Below are positions 1 through 10,160 of a stretch of DNA of 64,000 nucleotides, piece after piece. The notes beneath the pieces are model-generated. The model did not search any database. It was not told the origin of the DNA and was given only the letters and a program-made list of their open reading frames with translations. Source of the stretch: an uncultured SAR116 cluster alpha proteobacterium (lineage in GTDB: Bacteria > Pseudomonadota > Alphaproteobacteria > Puniceispirillales > GCA-002684695); assembly GCA_902539295.1 (NCBI GenBank), contig CACBIM010000010.1, positions 1-64,000 on the forward strand, written 5' to 3'. A program made the position numbers and the translations under genes. How positions within the stretch are numbered: the first letter of the stretch is position 1; each line of letters begins with the position of its first letter.

Positions 1-1
1 A

Positions 2-1159
2 ATACTGGAGAAAAAAATTAAAAATTTTAATGCTATTTTAGTTGCTGCTGGGAAAGGATCTAGACTAGGAAGCAAAGTACCAAAACAATACCTGAAAATT
101 GGGGAACAGCAAATAATTGATATTTGTATTAATAAGATATCTAGTCATAAATTTTGTAAGTATCTTATTGTGGTATTAGATAACAATTTTTCTCAACACT
201 ATAAATTAAAAAATACAAATAAAAATATAATATTTATTACTGGTGGTGAAAGCCGGCATCTATCAGTATCAAGAGCTATAAAAGTATTGCCTAAGAATAA
301 TTTTTTAGTACTAATTCATGACGCTGCTAGACCTGGTATAGATCATTTAATTATTGATAAATTAATTAACAATCATAGCAAAGAATTTTCATGTGTGGTA
401 CCTGCATTACCAATGAGTGATAGCATTATTAAAAAAGATAAAGTTTTATCATCAGTAAAAAGAGAAAACTTATATAGAATTCAAACACCCCAAATCTTTT
501 CATCTAATGTTCTAAGTTTTAAAGATTTTAATAAAAAAAATGAAGCTTCTGATGAATCAGAAATAATTATTAGAAAAAATAAAAAAGTGAAAATTATTCA
601 AGGAAATGAAAAACTACATAAAATTACAACAGAATGGGATTACAAGCTATTAATGAAAATTTTAGATACTAAAATTGATACTAGAATAGGTAATGGATTT
701 GATGTTCATGCATTTACAAAAGAGCCTTCAAAACTAATACTTGGTGGAGTTGTTATTGATCATCCGTTTGGTCTTAAAGGTCATTCTGATGCTGATGTTT
801 TACTCCATTCAATTACAGATGCAATTCTCGGTTCAATTTCTATGGGAGATATAGGTACACATTTTCCTCCAAATGAAAGTAAGTGGAAAAATGCAAACAG
901 TTCTATTTTTTTAAAAAAATCTTTAAAAATACTTAAAGATAAAAATGGAGAGATTAATAATTTAGATATTACAATAATTTGTGAAGAACCCAAAATTAGC
1001 AAATATACCAAAAAAATCGTACACAACTTAACTAAACTTTTAAATATCAAAGGAGAAAAAATTTCTTTAAAAGCAACTACTTCGGAAGGTCTTGGATTCA
1101 CAGGTAGGAAAGAGGGTATAGCTGTAATGTCAAATATTTTAGTAAATATTAAATCTTAA
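2..1159 (+). CDS. ispDF: Bifunctional IspD/IspF isoprenoid biosynthesis enzyme (5' truncated by window)
   Basis: A fused enzyme of the MEP pathway: IspD makes CDP-methylerythritol from MEP and CTP, and IspF cyclises the phosphorylated product to MEcPP. The ORF track starts at an internal ATG, but the frame is open to the left edge and encodes the IspD nucleotide-binding start (AILVAAGKGSRLGS, KVPKQYLKIG), so the true start lies outside the window. IspD also shows IHDAARP. IspF begins near RIGNGFDVHAF and carries LKGHSDADVLLH and TSEGLGFTGR, with the metal-binding Asp and His residues. Fusion of the two domains is common in alphaproteobacteria. The 3' end overlaps the convergent ratA-like gene by four bases. 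Confidence 0.96.
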   Translation: MLEKKIKNFNAILVAAGKGSRLGSKVPKQYLKIGEQQIIDICINKISSHKFCKYLIVVLDNNFSQHYKLKNTNKNIIFITGGESRHLSVSRAIKVLPKNNFLVLIHDAARPGIDHLIIDKLINNHSKEFSCVVPALPMSDSIIKKDKVLSSVKRENLYRIQTPQIFSSNVLSFKDFNKKNEASDESEIIIRKNKKVKIIQGNEKLHKITTEWDYKLLMKILDTKIDTRIGNGFDVHAFTKEPSKLILGGVVIDHPFGLKGHSDADVLLHSITDAILGSISMGDIGTHFPPNESKWKNANSSIFLKKSLKILKDKNGEINNLDITIICEEPKISKYTKKIVHNLTKLLNIKGEKISLKATTSEGLGFTGRKEGIAVMSNILVNIKS

Positions 1160-1590
1160 TTATTATACAAATGGGCAGCTCTTTTTTCAAAAGCAGCTAC
1201 CATTCTTTTAACTGCATCTGAAAAAAGGCGCTCCATTAAAGATTGAAAAAAAATATTTTTAAACTCAAAATCTAAATAAAAATTTATTTCACAATGATCT
1301 TTATCTTCATTAAATTCCCACTTATTAGTTAAAAACTTAAATGGACCATCTTCATAAGATACAGATATTTTCATATTTTTTTTATCTAATTTTACCCTGC
1401 TTCTAAATTTTTCTTTGAAGACTTGAAACCCAATCATTAAGTCCGCAATTAAAATATTTTTGTCATTTGTTATAACCCTAGATGCAACACACCAAGGAAG
1501 AAATTCTGGATATTTTTCTACATCAGCAACTAAATCAAACATTTTCAGTGGCGAATAAGGAACTTTTCTTTTTTCAGAATGCTTAGTCAT
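1156..1590 (-). CDS. ratA: Coq10/RatA-family START-domain protein
   Basis: A 144-residue single-domain protein of the polyketide cyclase/START superfamily. The N-terminal stretch VPYSPLKMFDLVADVEKYPEFLPWC is diagnostic of the Coq10/RatA family. Members bind hydrophobic ligands; in mitochondria Coq10 helps ubiquinone function, while E. coli RatA was reported to interfere with ribosome subunit joining. Which role applies here is unknown. It lies six bases after lipA, the usual alphaproteobacterial place, and is probably the last gene of the tpiA-to-lipA transcript. The family call is secure; the symbol is by family only. Confidence 0.88.
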   Translation of the reverse strand: MTKHSEKRKVPYSPLKMFDLVADVEKYPEFLPWCVASRVITNDKNILIADLMIGFQVFKEKFRSRVKLDKKNMKISVSYEDGPFKFLTNKWEFNEDKDHCEINFYLDFEFKNIFFQSLMERLFSDAVKRMVAAFEKRAAHLYNN

Positions 1591-1596
1591 TTAAAA

Positions 1597-2538
1597 TTAT
1601 GAAGATTTTTTAAGGTCCAATTTAATTCTCTCATTTTTGAGCTTTTGGAAATCTTCACTAGCATGATATGAAGATCTTGTTAATGGAGAAGATGACACCA
1701 TTAAGAATCCTTTACCGTAAGCATACTTCTTATAATATTCAAATGTATCTGGAGAAATAAATTCTTTAATTGGAAAGTGTTTAGGAGTTGGCTGAAGATA
1801 TTGACCAATTGTTAAAAAATCTACATTGGCTGCCCTTAGATCATCCATTAATTGCAAAACTTCTTTTTTGGTTTCACCAAATCCAACCATAATACCTGAT
1901 TTTGTGAAAACGTCAGGCATTATATTTTTTGCATCATCTAAAAGTTTTAATGATGTAAAATACCTGGCTCCAGGTCTAATATCATTGTAAAGACCGGGAA
2001 CAGTTTCAAGATTATGATTAAAGACATCTGGTTTTGATTCCATAATAATATCCAATGAATGAGATTTATTTCTAAAATCAGGTGTCAAAATCTCTATAGT
2101 TGTATAAGAGGACTTTTTTCTAATCTCATGAATAGTATTTGCGAATTGAGCTGCACCACCATCAATTAAGTCGTCCCTATCAACTGAAGTTATTACTACA
2201 TGCTCAAGCTCCATATCTCTAACAGCTTCAGCAACTCTAACTGGCTCAAATACATCTATAGCATTTGGTACTCCTGTTGTAATATTGCAAAATGCACAAG
2301 CTCTGGTGCAAATCTCACCTAATATCATCATTGTAGCATGTCTTTTTGACCAGCATTCTCCAATGTTCGGACATGCTGCCTCTTCGCACACAGTAACTAA
2401 TTTCTTTGACTCCATCAAATTTTTAACTTTTTTCCAGTTATTAGATGATGGAGCCCTTACTTTAAGCCATTCTGGCTTTTTAAGTGAAACTGTTGAAATA
2501 TTTTTTTGTTTTTCAGGGTGTCTCATAGTTTTAGTCAT
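1597..2538 (-). CDS. lipA: Lipoyl synthase
   Basis: Radical-SAM enzyme that inserts two sulfurs into protein-bound octanoyl groups to make lipoyl cofactors. Two iron-sulfur motifs are visible: the auxiliary-cluster cysteines in [12 protein letters not shown] (residues about 51-62) and the radical-SAM CTRACAFC. The C-terminal RSSYH element, which ligates the auxiliary cluster through serine, is also present. The length of 313 residues is normal. It sits ten bases downstream of lpd and so is made together with the lipoyl-dependent PDH complex, whose E2 and E1 beta subunits both carry lipoyl domains. Confidence 0.97.
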   Translation of the reverse strand: MTKTMRHPEKQKNISTVSLKKPEWLKVRAPSSNNWKKVKNLMESKKLVTVCEEAACPNIGECWSKRHATMMILGEICTRACAFCNITTGVPNAIDVFEPVRVAEAVRDMELEHVVITSVDRDDLIDGGAAQFANTIHEIRKKSSYTTIEILTPDFRNKSHSLDIIMESKPDVFNHNLETVPGLYNDIRPGARYFTSLKLLDDAKNIMPDVFTKSGIMVGFGETKKEVLQLMDDLRAANVDFLTIGQYLQPTPKHFPIKEFISPDTFEYYKKYAYGKGFLMVSSSPLTRSSYHASEDFQKLKNERIKLDLKKSS

Positions 2539-2547
2539 TAATTATAC

Positions 2548-3957
2548 TCAAATATGTATAGCTTTATCATATGCTGATAGAACAGATTCGTGCAAAGTTT
2601 CAGATAAAGTTGGGTGAGCAAAAACAGTTTTCATTAATTCAATTTCAGTTGTTTCAAGAGTTTTAGCAACACTTAAACTATTAATTAATTCGGTAACATC
2701 TGATCCAATCAAATGTGCTCCTATCAATTCTCCAGTTTCCTTATTAAAAATTGTTTTTACTATACCTTCAGTATCTCCTATAGTAATTGACTTACCATTT
2801 GCTAAAAAAGGAAATTTTCCAATTTTTAATTTTATATCTTTTTGTTTAGCTTGTTTTTCTGTAAGTCCAATTGATGCAATTTGCGGATTAGAATAAGTAC
2901 AACCTGGAATAACTTCTTTTTTTAATTCATGATTTTTCTGATGCCCAGCCATAATTTCAGCAACAATAACTCCCTCATGAGAAGCCTTATGAGCTAACCA
3001 TGGAGGGGAAGTAACATCACCTATTGCATATATATTTTTAACATTTGTTTCCATTTTCTTGTTTGTAACAATATGTCCATTTTCTGTTTTAATACTAAAC
3101 TTTTCTATCCCTAAATTACTAATATTACCTTTCACACCAATTGCAACTAAAACGTTTTCTGAAACTATTTCGTGAATTTTATTATCTATTTTAAATTTAG
3201 AAATAGCATTATTTTTTGTTAGATCAATAGTTTGCAACTGAGCATTATTAAAAAATTTTATACCTTTTTTTGTAAAAATAGATTTTGCTAACTCTGAAAT
3301 TTCTTCATCTTCATTTGGCATAATATTTTTTTCAGCCTCAATAACTGTTACTTTAGAACCCATATCATTATAAAAACTTGCAAACTCAATTCCTATTGCC
3401 CCAGATCCAATAATTGTAAGAGATTTTGGTAATTTTTTAGGGATCATTGCCTCTTTTGCCGTCCATATTCTATCACTTTCGTTATCAATTCCTGGAAGTG
3501 ATTTTGGAATAGCGCCAGTTGCAATAACTAAGTTTTTAGTTTCTAATTTTTCATTGTTTCCATTATCTTTAGTGATATTTATTTCTATAAATTCTGCAAT
3601 ACTAGAAATTGAAGCAAATCCTTTAATTACTTCAACTTTATTTTTTTTAAGAAGAAATTTAACACCTGATGATAATTGTTTTGATGCGTCTCTTGATCTT
3701 TTTACGATTTTTTCAATATCAAAAGTTATTTCACCACTTATATTGAAACCAAAATCCTTAAATTTGTCTAGATTCTTTTTAAATTCACTAACTTTAAGAA
3801 GAGATTTTGTAGGTATGCAACCCCAATTTAAACAAATACCACCTAATTCTTTGTTTTCAATTAATGTGACATTTAAACCTAATTGACTAGCTCTAATAGC
3901 AGAAACATATCCACCTGGCCCTCCACCGATAATGATAACATCTTTCAAATTTGTCAT
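2548..3957 (-). CDS. lpdA: Dihydrolipoyl dehydrogenase (E3)
   Basis: FAD enzyme that reoxidises dihydrolipoamide of the pyruvate dehydrogenase complex with NAD+. It shows the FAD-binding IIIGGGPGGYVSA, the redox disulfide GGICLNWGCIPTK, the NAD-binding GSGAIGIEFASF and the C-terminal catalytic FAHPTLSE. The ORF track begins 21 codons earlier, inside pdhC; I prefer the ATG of MTNLKDVIII because the FAD motif follows at once and it begins nine bases after the pdhC stop. This gives 469 residues, normal for the family. Third PDH component in the pdhA-pdhB-pdhC-lpd operon. Confidence 0.96.
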   Translation of the reverse strand: MTNLKDVIIIGGGPGGYVSAIRASQLGLNVTLIENKELGGICLNWGCIPTKSLLKVSEFKKNLDKFKDFGFNISGEITFDIEKIVKRSRDASKQLSSGVKFLLKKNKVEVIKGFASISSIAEFIEINITKDNGNNEKLETKNLVIATGAIPKSLPGIDNESDRIWTAKEAMIPKKLPKSLTIIGSGAIGIEFASFYNDMGSKVTVIEAEKNIMPNEDEEISELAKSIFTKKGIKFFNNAQLQTIDLTKNNAISKFKIDNKIHEIVSENVLVAIGVKGNISNLGIEKFSIKTENGHIVTNKKMETNVKNIYAIGDVTSPPWLAHKASHEGVIVAEIMAGHQKNHELKKEVIPGCTYSNPQIASIGLTEKQAKQKDIKLKIGKFPFLANGKSITIGDTEGIVKTIFNKETGELIGAHLIGSDVTELINSLSVAKTLETTEIELMKTVFAHPTLSETLHESVLSAYDKAIHI

Positions 3958-3965
3958 TTTCAAAC

Positions 3966-5231
3966 CTATAATAACATTAATGATGGGTTCTCTATGAAAT
4001 CTTTGAATTTGTTTAACCATTGAGCTCCTAATGCACCATCAACGGCACGGTGATCACAGGACAAGGTTACAGTCATTAAATTTGATATTGTGATTTCATT
4101 GTTACTTACAACAGCTCTTGGCTCTGCTTTTCCTACAGCGAGTATCATGCTTTGTGGGGGGTTTATTATGGCATTAAAATTTTTAATACCAAACATTCCT
4201 AAATTAGATACTGTGAAATTTCCACCACTATATTCTTCAGGAGATAATTCACCTTTTTTTGCTTTTGATGCTAATAATTTTACTTCTATTGAGATTTCTT
4301 CAATTCCTTTGCTAATTGCATTTTTAACAATTGGGGTTATCAAACCATCCTCTACTGCAACTGCAACAGATATATCATAAGAATTATAATATCTTATAAA
4401 ATCGTTGTTCCAACTGCAGTTAGCTTTGGGAAATTTTTTTAATGCTAAAGCTGATGCTTTTATTATAAAATCATTAATTGAAATATTTGTGTCACCTTTA
4501 TTAACATTTTCCCTAATCTTATTGATCTCTGAAATATCGCAATCAACAGAAAGGAAAAAGTGTGGCGCTTCAGTTGCAGATTTAACTAATCTATCAGCAA
4601 TTGTTTTTCTCATTGAACTATGAGTTATGTCTCTATATGACTTGTCAGATGAGCTTTTATGATGACTATCAAAGGAAGTAATATTTTTATTAGATTTAAT
4701 TAAATCTTCTATATCTTTTTTTACAATTCTTCCATGAGGGCCCGTTCCTAAAAGACTAGAAAAATTTATATTGTTTTTAAGAGCAATTCTTTTAGCAAGT
4801 GGTGAAATTTTTATTCTTTCATCTTTTGGAATATTTTCTTTAACATTCATAAATTTTTTATCAACATTTGTATCATGTATTTCTTTATTAGTTTTAGAAT
4901 TAATTTCTTGGACTATCTTTTTGTCCTTTTCAGATAAATTTTTAATATTATTTTTTTCCAAAAATGAGTTAAGTTGATCTTCAGTATCATTATCTTCTTT
5001 AATTAATGCCAAAGTAGACCCAACGGCAACATTATCAGTTCCTTCTTCAACAAAAATTTCATACAACAAACCATCATCAACAGCCTCTATTTCCATAGTA
5101 GCTTTGTCAGTTTCAATTTCAGCAATGATGTCCCCTGAAACAACTTTAGAACTTTTTTTGATTAGCCATTTTGACAACTTCCCTTCTGTCATAGTAGGAG
5201 ATAGGGCTGGCATTTTTATTTGAGCAACCAT
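3966..5231 (-). CDS. pdhC: Pyruvate dehydrogenase E2, dihydrolipoyl acetyltransferase
   Basis: Core of the PDH complex, transferring acetyl groups from lipoamide to CoA. Domains in order: one lipoyl domain (residues about 1-76, lysine in [10 protein letters not shown]), a charged linker, a peripheral subunit-binding domain (ISPLAKRIALKNNINFSSLLGTG) and the catalytic domain ending in CDHRAVDGALGAQWL with the active-site His and Asp. At 421 residues it is the compact single-lipoyl form. The start overlaps the end of pdhB by one base, so the two are translationally coupled. Its lipoyl domain is very like that of pdhB, suggesting duplication or gene conversion. Confidence 0.96.
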   Translation of the reverse strand: MVAQIKMPALSPTMTEGKLSKWLIKKSSKVVSGDIIAEIETDKATMEIEAVDDGLLYEIFVEEGTDNVAVGSTLALIKEDNDTEDQLNSFLEKNNIKNLSEKDKKIVQEINSKTNKEIHDTNVDKKFMNVKENIPKDERIKISPLAKRIALKNNINFSSLLGTGPHGRIVKKDIEDLIKSNKNITSFDSHHKSSSDKSYRDITHSSMRKTIADRLVKSATEAPHFFLSVDCDISEINKIRENVNKGDTNISINDFIIKASALALKKFPKANCSWNNDFIRYYNSYDISVAVAVEDGLITPIVKNAISKGIEEISIEVKLLASKAKKGELSPEEYSGGNFTVSNLGMFGIKNFNAIINPPQSMILAVGKAEPRAVVSNNEITISNLMTVTLSCDHRAVDGALGAQWLNKFKDFIENPSLMLL

Positions 5232-6526
5232 TACTCTTTAGCGCTTCTATTGAGTGTAGAAAGAACACCTTCCACAATATCATTTGCCTGTGGTAATGCT
5301 AATTTCTCAAGATTTTCTGCGTAAGGAAGAGGAACATCCAAACCAGTTATTCTTTTTATAGGAGAGTCAAGCCAATCAAATGCTAGCTCTTGGACTTGTG
5401 AGATAATTTCGGAACTAATTCCAGCAAATGGAAAACCCTCCTCACAAACTACTAAATTATTAGTTTTTTTAATGCTATTGATAATTAAATCGATATCCAA
5501 AGGTTTTATTGTTCTCAAATCTATTACTTCACAAGAAATATTCTCATTTGATAAAGTTTCAGCAACTTCAAGAGCTTTACCAACCATTATAGAAAAAGCA
5601 ACAATAGTAATATCATTTCCTTTTCTTAAAATATTTGCTTTACCAAGAGGAATTAAATCATCAATTTCATTTACTTCAAACTTTTCACCGTAAAGTAATT
5701 CATTTTCCAGAAAGATTACTGGGTTTGGGTCCCTAATAGAGGATTTTAAAAGTCCTTTTGCATCAGAAGCAGACCACGGTGAAACAACTTTCAATCCAGG
5801 ACAATGAGCATACCAACTTGCAAAACATTGTGAATGTTGAGCAGCAACTCTAGATGCCGCTCCATTAGGGCCTCTAAAAACAATAGGGCATCCCATTTGA
5901 CCACCAGACATGTATAATGTTTTTGCAGCAGAATTTATTATTTGATCAATAGCCTGCATGGAAAAATTGAAGGTCATAAACTCAATTATCGGTTTTAAAC
6001 CCCCAAATGCTGCGCCTACACCTAAACCTGCAAAGCCTTGTTCAGTAATGGGTGTGTCGATCACTCTTTTTTCACCAAATTCTTCAAGAAGACCTTGAGT
6101 AACCTTATAAGCTCCTTGATATTCTGCAACTTCTTCTCCCATAACAAAAATATTATGATCTAAACGCATTTCTTCTGCCATTGCGTCTCTTAAGGCCTCG
6201 CGAACAGTTATTGTATTTTTATTTAAAATTGGATTTTCATCTTTGTTAATACTAGGAAGATTACTAATTATTTTGTCATCACTTTGATCATCATCACCAA
6301 TTTTTGCGATTACAGTTCCAACTTCTATATTTTGTTCACCTTCTTTGAATAAGATTTTATTAACTATACCCTCATCAATGCTTTCTAATTCCATTGTTGC
6401 TTTATCAGTTTCTATTTCAGCAATAATGTCTCCACTTTTTATATTATCTCCTTCTTTAACCAACCATTTAGCTAAAGTACCTGATGTCATTGTAGGTGAC
6501 AAAGCTGGCATTTTTACATTTGTCAT
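5231..6526 (-). CDS. pdhB: Pyruvate dehydrogenase E1 beta with N-terminal lipoyl domain
   Basis: Beta subunit of the thiamine-diphosphate E1 component that decarboxylates pyruvate. Residues about 1-78 form a lipoyl domain ([20 protein letters not shown]), then a short acidic linker, then the E1 beta catalytic region ([36 protein letters not shown]). A lipoyl domain on E1 beta is typical of alphaproteobacterial PDH and explains the length of 431 rather than about 330 residues. It follows pdhA by eleven bases and overlaps pdhC by one. Confidence 0.96.
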   Translation of the reverse strand: MTNVKMPALSPTMTSGTLAKWLVKEGDNIKSGDIIAEIETDKATMELESIDEGIVNKILFKEGEQNIEVGTVIAKIGDDDQSDDKIISNLPSINKDENPILNKNTITVREALRDAMAEEMRLDHNIFVMGEEVAEYQGAYKVTQGLLEEFGEKRVIDTPITEQGFAGLGVGAAFGGLKPIIEFMTFNFSMQAIDQIINSAAKTLYMSGGQMGCPIVFRGPNGAASRVAAQHSQCFASWYAHCPGLKVVSPWSASDAKGLLKSSIRDPNPVIFLENELLYGEKFEVNEIDDLIPLGKANILRKGNDITIVAFSIMVGKALEVAETLSNENISCEVIDLRTIKPLDIDLIINSIKKTNNLVVCEEGFPFAGISSEIISQVQELAFDWLDSPIKRITGLDVPLPYAENLEKLALPQANDIVEGVLSTLNRSAKE

Positions 6527-6537
6527 TAAAGCCTCTT

Positions 6538-7584
6538 TTATAAATAAATATCTGTTAACAATTCATTCTCATCAGGTAATTTGCTTTCTAGAGCAAAATC
6601 TGATGCGTTTGTTACTAATGATTTTATTTCACTGTCAATATTTTTAAGTTCTTGATCAGTTACTTTGTTCTCCTGTAGAACTTCTTTTAGATTTTCAATA
6701 CAATCTTTTTGTTGACGAACAGCGTCAACCTCAGTTCGAGTTCTATATTTAGCTGGATCAGACATTGAATGCCCCCTGTAACGGTAAGTCTTCATTTCCA
6801 ATATATATGGCCCTTTACCACTTCTGGTAAAATCCAATGCTTCTTTCCCAGCTTCTCTTACTGAAAAAACATTCATTCCATCCACTTCCACACCAGGAAT
6901 GCCATAAGCCTTTCCCCTATCTGCTAATGAACTGCCTGCAGAAGCTCTATCTACAGAAGTCCCCATTCCATATTTATTATTTTCAATTATAAAAATTACA
7001 GGCAAGTTCCAAAGAGCAGACATGTTAAAACTTTCATAAACCTGACCTTGATTGACTGCTCCATCGCCTAAATAGGTCATACAAACAAAACCATCATTTT
7101 TATATTTATGAGAGAAAGCTAATCCGACGCCAATTGGAACTTGTGCCCCAACAATGCCATGTCCACCATAAAAGTTTTTGTCTTTACTAAACATGTGCAT
7201 GGAACCACCCTTGCCCTTAGAGTAGCCCCCCTCTCTGCCAGTAAGTTCTGCCATAACTCCTTTAGGATCCATCCCACAGGCTAACATGTGCCCATGGTCT
7301 CTGTAAGAAGTAATTACACTATCACCTTCTTTAGAAACTGATTGCATACCAACGACCACAGCTTCTTGACCTATATATAAGTGACAAAACCCACCAATAG
7401 AACCCATGCCGTATAATTGGCCAGCCTTTTCTTCAAATCTGCGAATTAAAAGCATTTCTTGATAAAGTTTAATTAAATGCTCTTTGTTTAATATATTAAT
7501 TTCAGAATTTTTTTTTATAATATTAATTGGTTTTTTTCTTCTAAGAATAGGCTTTGATAAAATATTTTTTTTAGATTTTGACAT
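6538..7584 (-). CDS. pdhA: Pyruvate dehydrogenase E1 alpha
   Basis: Alpha subunit of the E1 heterotetramer; binds thiamine diphosphate and decarboxylates pyruvate. The TPP motif is clear ([22 protein letters not shown] through ENNKYGMG), as are [13 protein letters not shown] and the conserved loop [15 protein letters not shown]. Residues 1-30 are a lysine-rich extension before the family domain. The length of 348 is normal. First gene of pdhA-pdhB-pdhC-lpd; the 113-base gap upstream contains a promoter-like sequence and an AT-rich hairpin, so PDH may be transcribed separately from eno-ftsB. No Shine-Dalgarno is evident. Confidence 0.97.
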   Translation of the reverse strand: MSKSKKNILSKPILRRKKPINIIKKNSEINILNKEHLIKLYQEMLLIRRFEEKAGQLYGMGSIGGFCHLYIGQEAVVVGMQSVSKEGDSVITSYRDHGHMLACGMDPKGVMAELTGREGGYSKGKGGSMHMFSKDKNFYGGHGIVGAQVPIGVGLAFSHKYKNDGFVCMTYLGDGAVNQGQVYESFNMSALWNLPVIFIIENNKYGMGTSVDRASAGSSLADRGKAYGIPGVEVDGMNVFSVREAGKEALDFTRSGKGPYILEMKTYRYRGHSMSDPAKYRTRTEVDAVRQQKDCIENLKEVLQENKVTDQELKNIDSEIKSLVTNASDFALESKLPDENELLTDIYL

Positions 7585-7611
7585 TTTGATTTAATTAATA
7601 AACATACTAAT

Positions 7612-7639
7612 AATATAATCTATTTTAAAAAATATTCAA
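7612..7639 (-). promoter_or_regulatory. Putative sigma70-type promoter of pdhA
   Basis: On the minus strand TTGAAT is followed after 16 bases by TATATT. A start point about seven bases beyond would give a leader of roughly 20 bases before the pdhA ATG. The match is good, but the surroundings are very AT-rich, so chance matches are likely. It would let the PDH genes be expressed apart from eno-ftsB. Confidence 0.4.
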
Positions 7640-7675
7640 TACTAACTAAGTTATTGATAATATTTATATTAATAC

Positions 7676-7697
7676 TTTTAACTAAATTCAGTTAAAA
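7676..7697 (-). terminator. AT-rich hairpin after ftsB, possible weak terminator
   Basis: A perfect 8-base inverted repeat (TTTTAACT / AGTTAAAA, loop of six) begins directly after the ftsB stop codon. The stem has only one G-C pair and no long T-run follows on the minus strand, so termination would be weak. It could instead be an operator upstream of pdhA. Confidence 0.3.
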
Positions 7698-8009
7698 TTA
7701 TTTAATTGCAATAAATAAATCTTGCTGATAGGCAAAGCCTAAATATTGATAGGCCAATTCTTCCAATATATCCGGATCAACATTAGGACCTTTGATTAAG
7801 TTAACTTTATTCTGCAGAATAGAAATATCATGCTCAAGTTTTTTCAGCTCTGTTTTAGCTTCTTTTATATCATTGTTTAAAATATTTAAAACCGGAATAC
7901 CGCCATTGTTTCTAGAAGCGTTTACAATTAACAAACCTGATATAATTAATGGTATTGAAAAATAAAAAAAATTAAACTTTTCATTTTTAATTTTATTTAA
8001 GATAAACAT
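7698..8009 (-). CDS. ftsB: FtsB/DivIC-family septum formation initiator
   Basis: Small bitopic division protein that with FtsL and FtsQ links early and late divisome parts. One membrane helix lies at residues about 14-32 (FFYFSIPLIISGLLIVNAS), then a heptad-like coiled coil at about 45-72, then the family signature DPDILEELAYQYLGF. The length of 103 is normal. Its position between eno and pdhA is the standard alphaproteobacterial location and supports the call although the sequence is diverged. Confidence 0.85.
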   Translation of the reverse strand: MFILNKIKNEKFNFFYFSIPLIISGLLIVNASRNNGGIPVLNILNNDIKEAKTELKKLEHDISILQNKVNLIKGPNVDPDILEELAYQYLGFAYQQDLFIAIK

Positions 8010-8050
8010 ACTCTAATTGAATCAGATTAAAATGAAACGGTCAACAATAT

Positions 8051-9325
8051 TTATTTCAAAATATTTGATCCATTAAATATTGCTTTACTTCCAAGATCCT
8101 CTTCAATTCTAAGAAGTTGATTATATTTGCAAAGTCTTTCAGACCTTGATAATGATCCTGTTTTAATCTGACCTGAGCACAATGCTACAGAGAGGTCTGC
8201 AATAAATGTATCCTCTGTCTCACCTGATCTATGTGAAATGATTGTTCCGTAATTATTATTTTTAGCTAAATTAATTGTATCAATCGTTTCTGTAAGAGTG
8301 CCAATTTGATTAAGTTTAATTAAAATTGAGTTAGCAGCCCCTTTATCAATACCTTTTTGTAGTCTTTGCGAATTTGTTGCAAAAAAATCATCTCCAACAA
8401 TTTGTATGCTTTTTCCTAATAAATCTGTTAAGTGACCATAACCCTCGAAGTCATTCTCATCTAAAGGGTCCTCAATAGAAATAATTGGGTAATCATTTAT
8501 TAATGTTTCCCAGTATTTTATCATTTCAGAAGTGTCTAATTTTCTTTCTCCGTTATCAATTATATAAATTCCATCTTTGAAAAACTCTGAAGAAGCAGCA
8601 TCAATAGCGAGCTTAACCTCATCTTCTAAGTTTCTACCTGCTTTTTTAATTGCTCTAGACACAAGAGAAAGAGCATCATATACATTTTTAATCTCAGGTG
8701 AAAAACCTCCTTCATCACCTACAGATGTTGAATAACCTTTATCAGAAAGAATTTTTTTTAATTCTTGGAAAATTTCAGACCCCCACCTTAATGCTTCAGA
8801 AAATGTTTTAGCACCGACCGGCATTATCATAATCTCCTGAAAATCCAAAGCATTATTTGCGTGAGCGCCACCGTTAATTATATTCATCAAAGGAGTTGGT
8901 AAAATATACTCACTTTTTTTATTTAAATAGTGAAATAAATTTGAATTTTGGTCTAATGAAGCGGCTCTTGCAACAGCTAGACTTACACCTAGAACAGCAT
9001 TTGCTCCTAAGCGACTTTTATTATTAGATCCGTCAAGATCAATTAACATTCTATCAATTTTTCTTTGATCAAAAGGAGTTAAGCCCACTAAATTTGTATT
9101 AATTTCATTGTTTATTTTATAAATGACATTAAGAACACCTTTGCCACCAAACCGAGATAAATCATTGTCCCTTAATTCAATTGCTTCATGCTGACCTGTT
9201 GATGCACCGGAAGGAACTGCTGCACGACCAATTTGCCCACTAGTAAGATGAACATCCACTTCAACAGTTGGGTTGCCCCTTGAATCTAAAATTTCCCTTC
9301 CAATCAATTTTTTAATTCTAGACAT
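8051..9325 (-). CDS. eno: Enolase
   Basis: Glycolytic enzyme converting 2-phosphoglycerate to phosphoenolpyruvate; cytosolic and Mg-dependent. Motifs include REILDSRGNPTVEVDV at the start, GDEGGF, the metal ligand region SIEDPLDENDFEGY and the signature ILIKLNQIGTLTET with SHRSGETED. At 424 residues it is full length. It lies in the tpiA-secG-pyrG-kdsA-eno-ftsB run, seven bases after kdsA. Confidence 0.98.
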   Translation of the reverse strand: MSRIKKLIGREILDSRGNPTVEVDVHLTSGQIGRAAVPSGASTGQHEAIELRDNDLSRFGGKGVLNVIYKINNEINTNLVGLTPFDQRKIDRMLIDLDGSNNKSRLGANAVLGVSLAVARAASLDQNSNLFHYLNKKSEYILPTPLMNIINGGAHANNALDFQEIMIMPVGAKTFSEALRWGSEIFQELKKILSDKGYSTSVGDEGGFSPEIKNVYDALSLVSRAIKKAGRNLEDEVKLAIDAASSEFFKDGIYIIDNGERKLDTSEMIKYWETLINDYPIISIEDPLDENDFEGYGHLTDLLGKSIQIVGDDFFATNSQRLQKGIDKGAANSILIKLNQIGTLTETIDTINLAKNNNYGTIISHRSGETEDTFIADLSVALCSGQIKTGSLSRSERLCKYNQLLRIEEDLGSKAIFNGSNILK

Positions 9326-9332
9326 ATAAAAC

Positions 9333-10148
9333 CTAAATATATTTTTTTGAAACCTTATCTAAATCTATTAAAACCTTAAGAAGATTTTCTAACTTATTTA
9401 ATGGTACCATATTTGGACCATCAGATGGAGCCTTGTCAGGATCTTTATGAGTTTCAATGAACAAACCAGCTACACCGACAGCTACAGCAGCTCTTGATAA
9501 AACAGAGACAAACTCTCTCTGGCCACCTGAAGATATACCTTTACCACCAGGCTGTTGCACACTATGAGTAGCATCAAAAATTACTGGACAATTTGTTTTT
9601 TTTAACTCAGGCAAAGCTCTCATATCTGAAACTAAAGTATTATAACCAAAGGAAACACCTCTCTCAGTAACTAGTACTTTATTATTTCCAGAGTTTTTTA
9701 TTTTATTTACAACTTGATGTATATCCCAAGGTGCTAAAAATTGACCTTTTTTGACGTTTACTACACAATCTGTTTTAGCAGCAGCAATAAGTAAATCTGT
9801 TTGCCTGCAAAGAAATGCTGGTATTTGCAATATGTCTACAACTTTTGATGCCATATTACATTGGCCTTCATCATGAATATCTGTAATGGTGGTTAAATTA
9901 AATTCTTTTTTAACTTTCAATAAAATTTCAAGACCTTCATCTATTCCTATTCCTCTATGCGAGGATAATGAAGTTCTGTTTGCCTTGTCAAAAGATGATT
10001 TAAAAATTAATTGTAAATTAAGTTTATCACATATATTTTTAATTTTCTCAGCATGATAAAGAGTATCATTTAAATTTTCTATTGCACAGGGTCCTGCGAT
10101 TAAAATAAAAGGCTGGTCATTGCCAATAGTTATATTATTAATTTTCAT
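9333..10148 (-). CDS. kdsA: 3-deoxy-8-phosphooctulonate synthase
   Basis: Condenses phosphoenolpyruvate with arabinose 5-phosphate to KDO-8-phosphate, the precursor of the inner-core sugar of LPS. Visible motifs are ILIAGPCAIEN, FKSSFDKANRTS, IPAFLCRQTDLL and FDATHSVQQPGG. The length of 271 is normal. It is placed between pyrG, which makes the CTP needed to activate KDO, and eno, which makes its PEP substrate; this order is conserved in many proteobacteria. Confidence 0.97.
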   Translation of the reverse strand: MKINNITIGNDQPFILIAGPCAIENLNDTLYHAEKIKNICDKLNLQLIFKSSFDKANRTSLSSHRGIGIDEGLEILLKVKKEFNLTTITDIHDEGQCNMASKVVDILQIPAFLCRQTDLLIAAAKTDCVVNVKKGQFLAPWDIHQVVNKIKNSGNNKVLVTERGVSFGYNTLVSDMRALPELKKTNCPVIFDATHSVQQPGGKGISSGGQREFVSVLSRAAVAVGVAGLFIETHKDPDKAPSDGPNMVPLNKLENLLKVLIDLDKVSKKYI

Positions 10149-10160
10149 ATAATCAAAATC

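Noticed and set aside
7676-7697. Hairpin after ftsB as a firm terminator
   Set aside because: The stem is eight pairs with a single G-C and no T-run follows, so it is listed only as a weak candidate.
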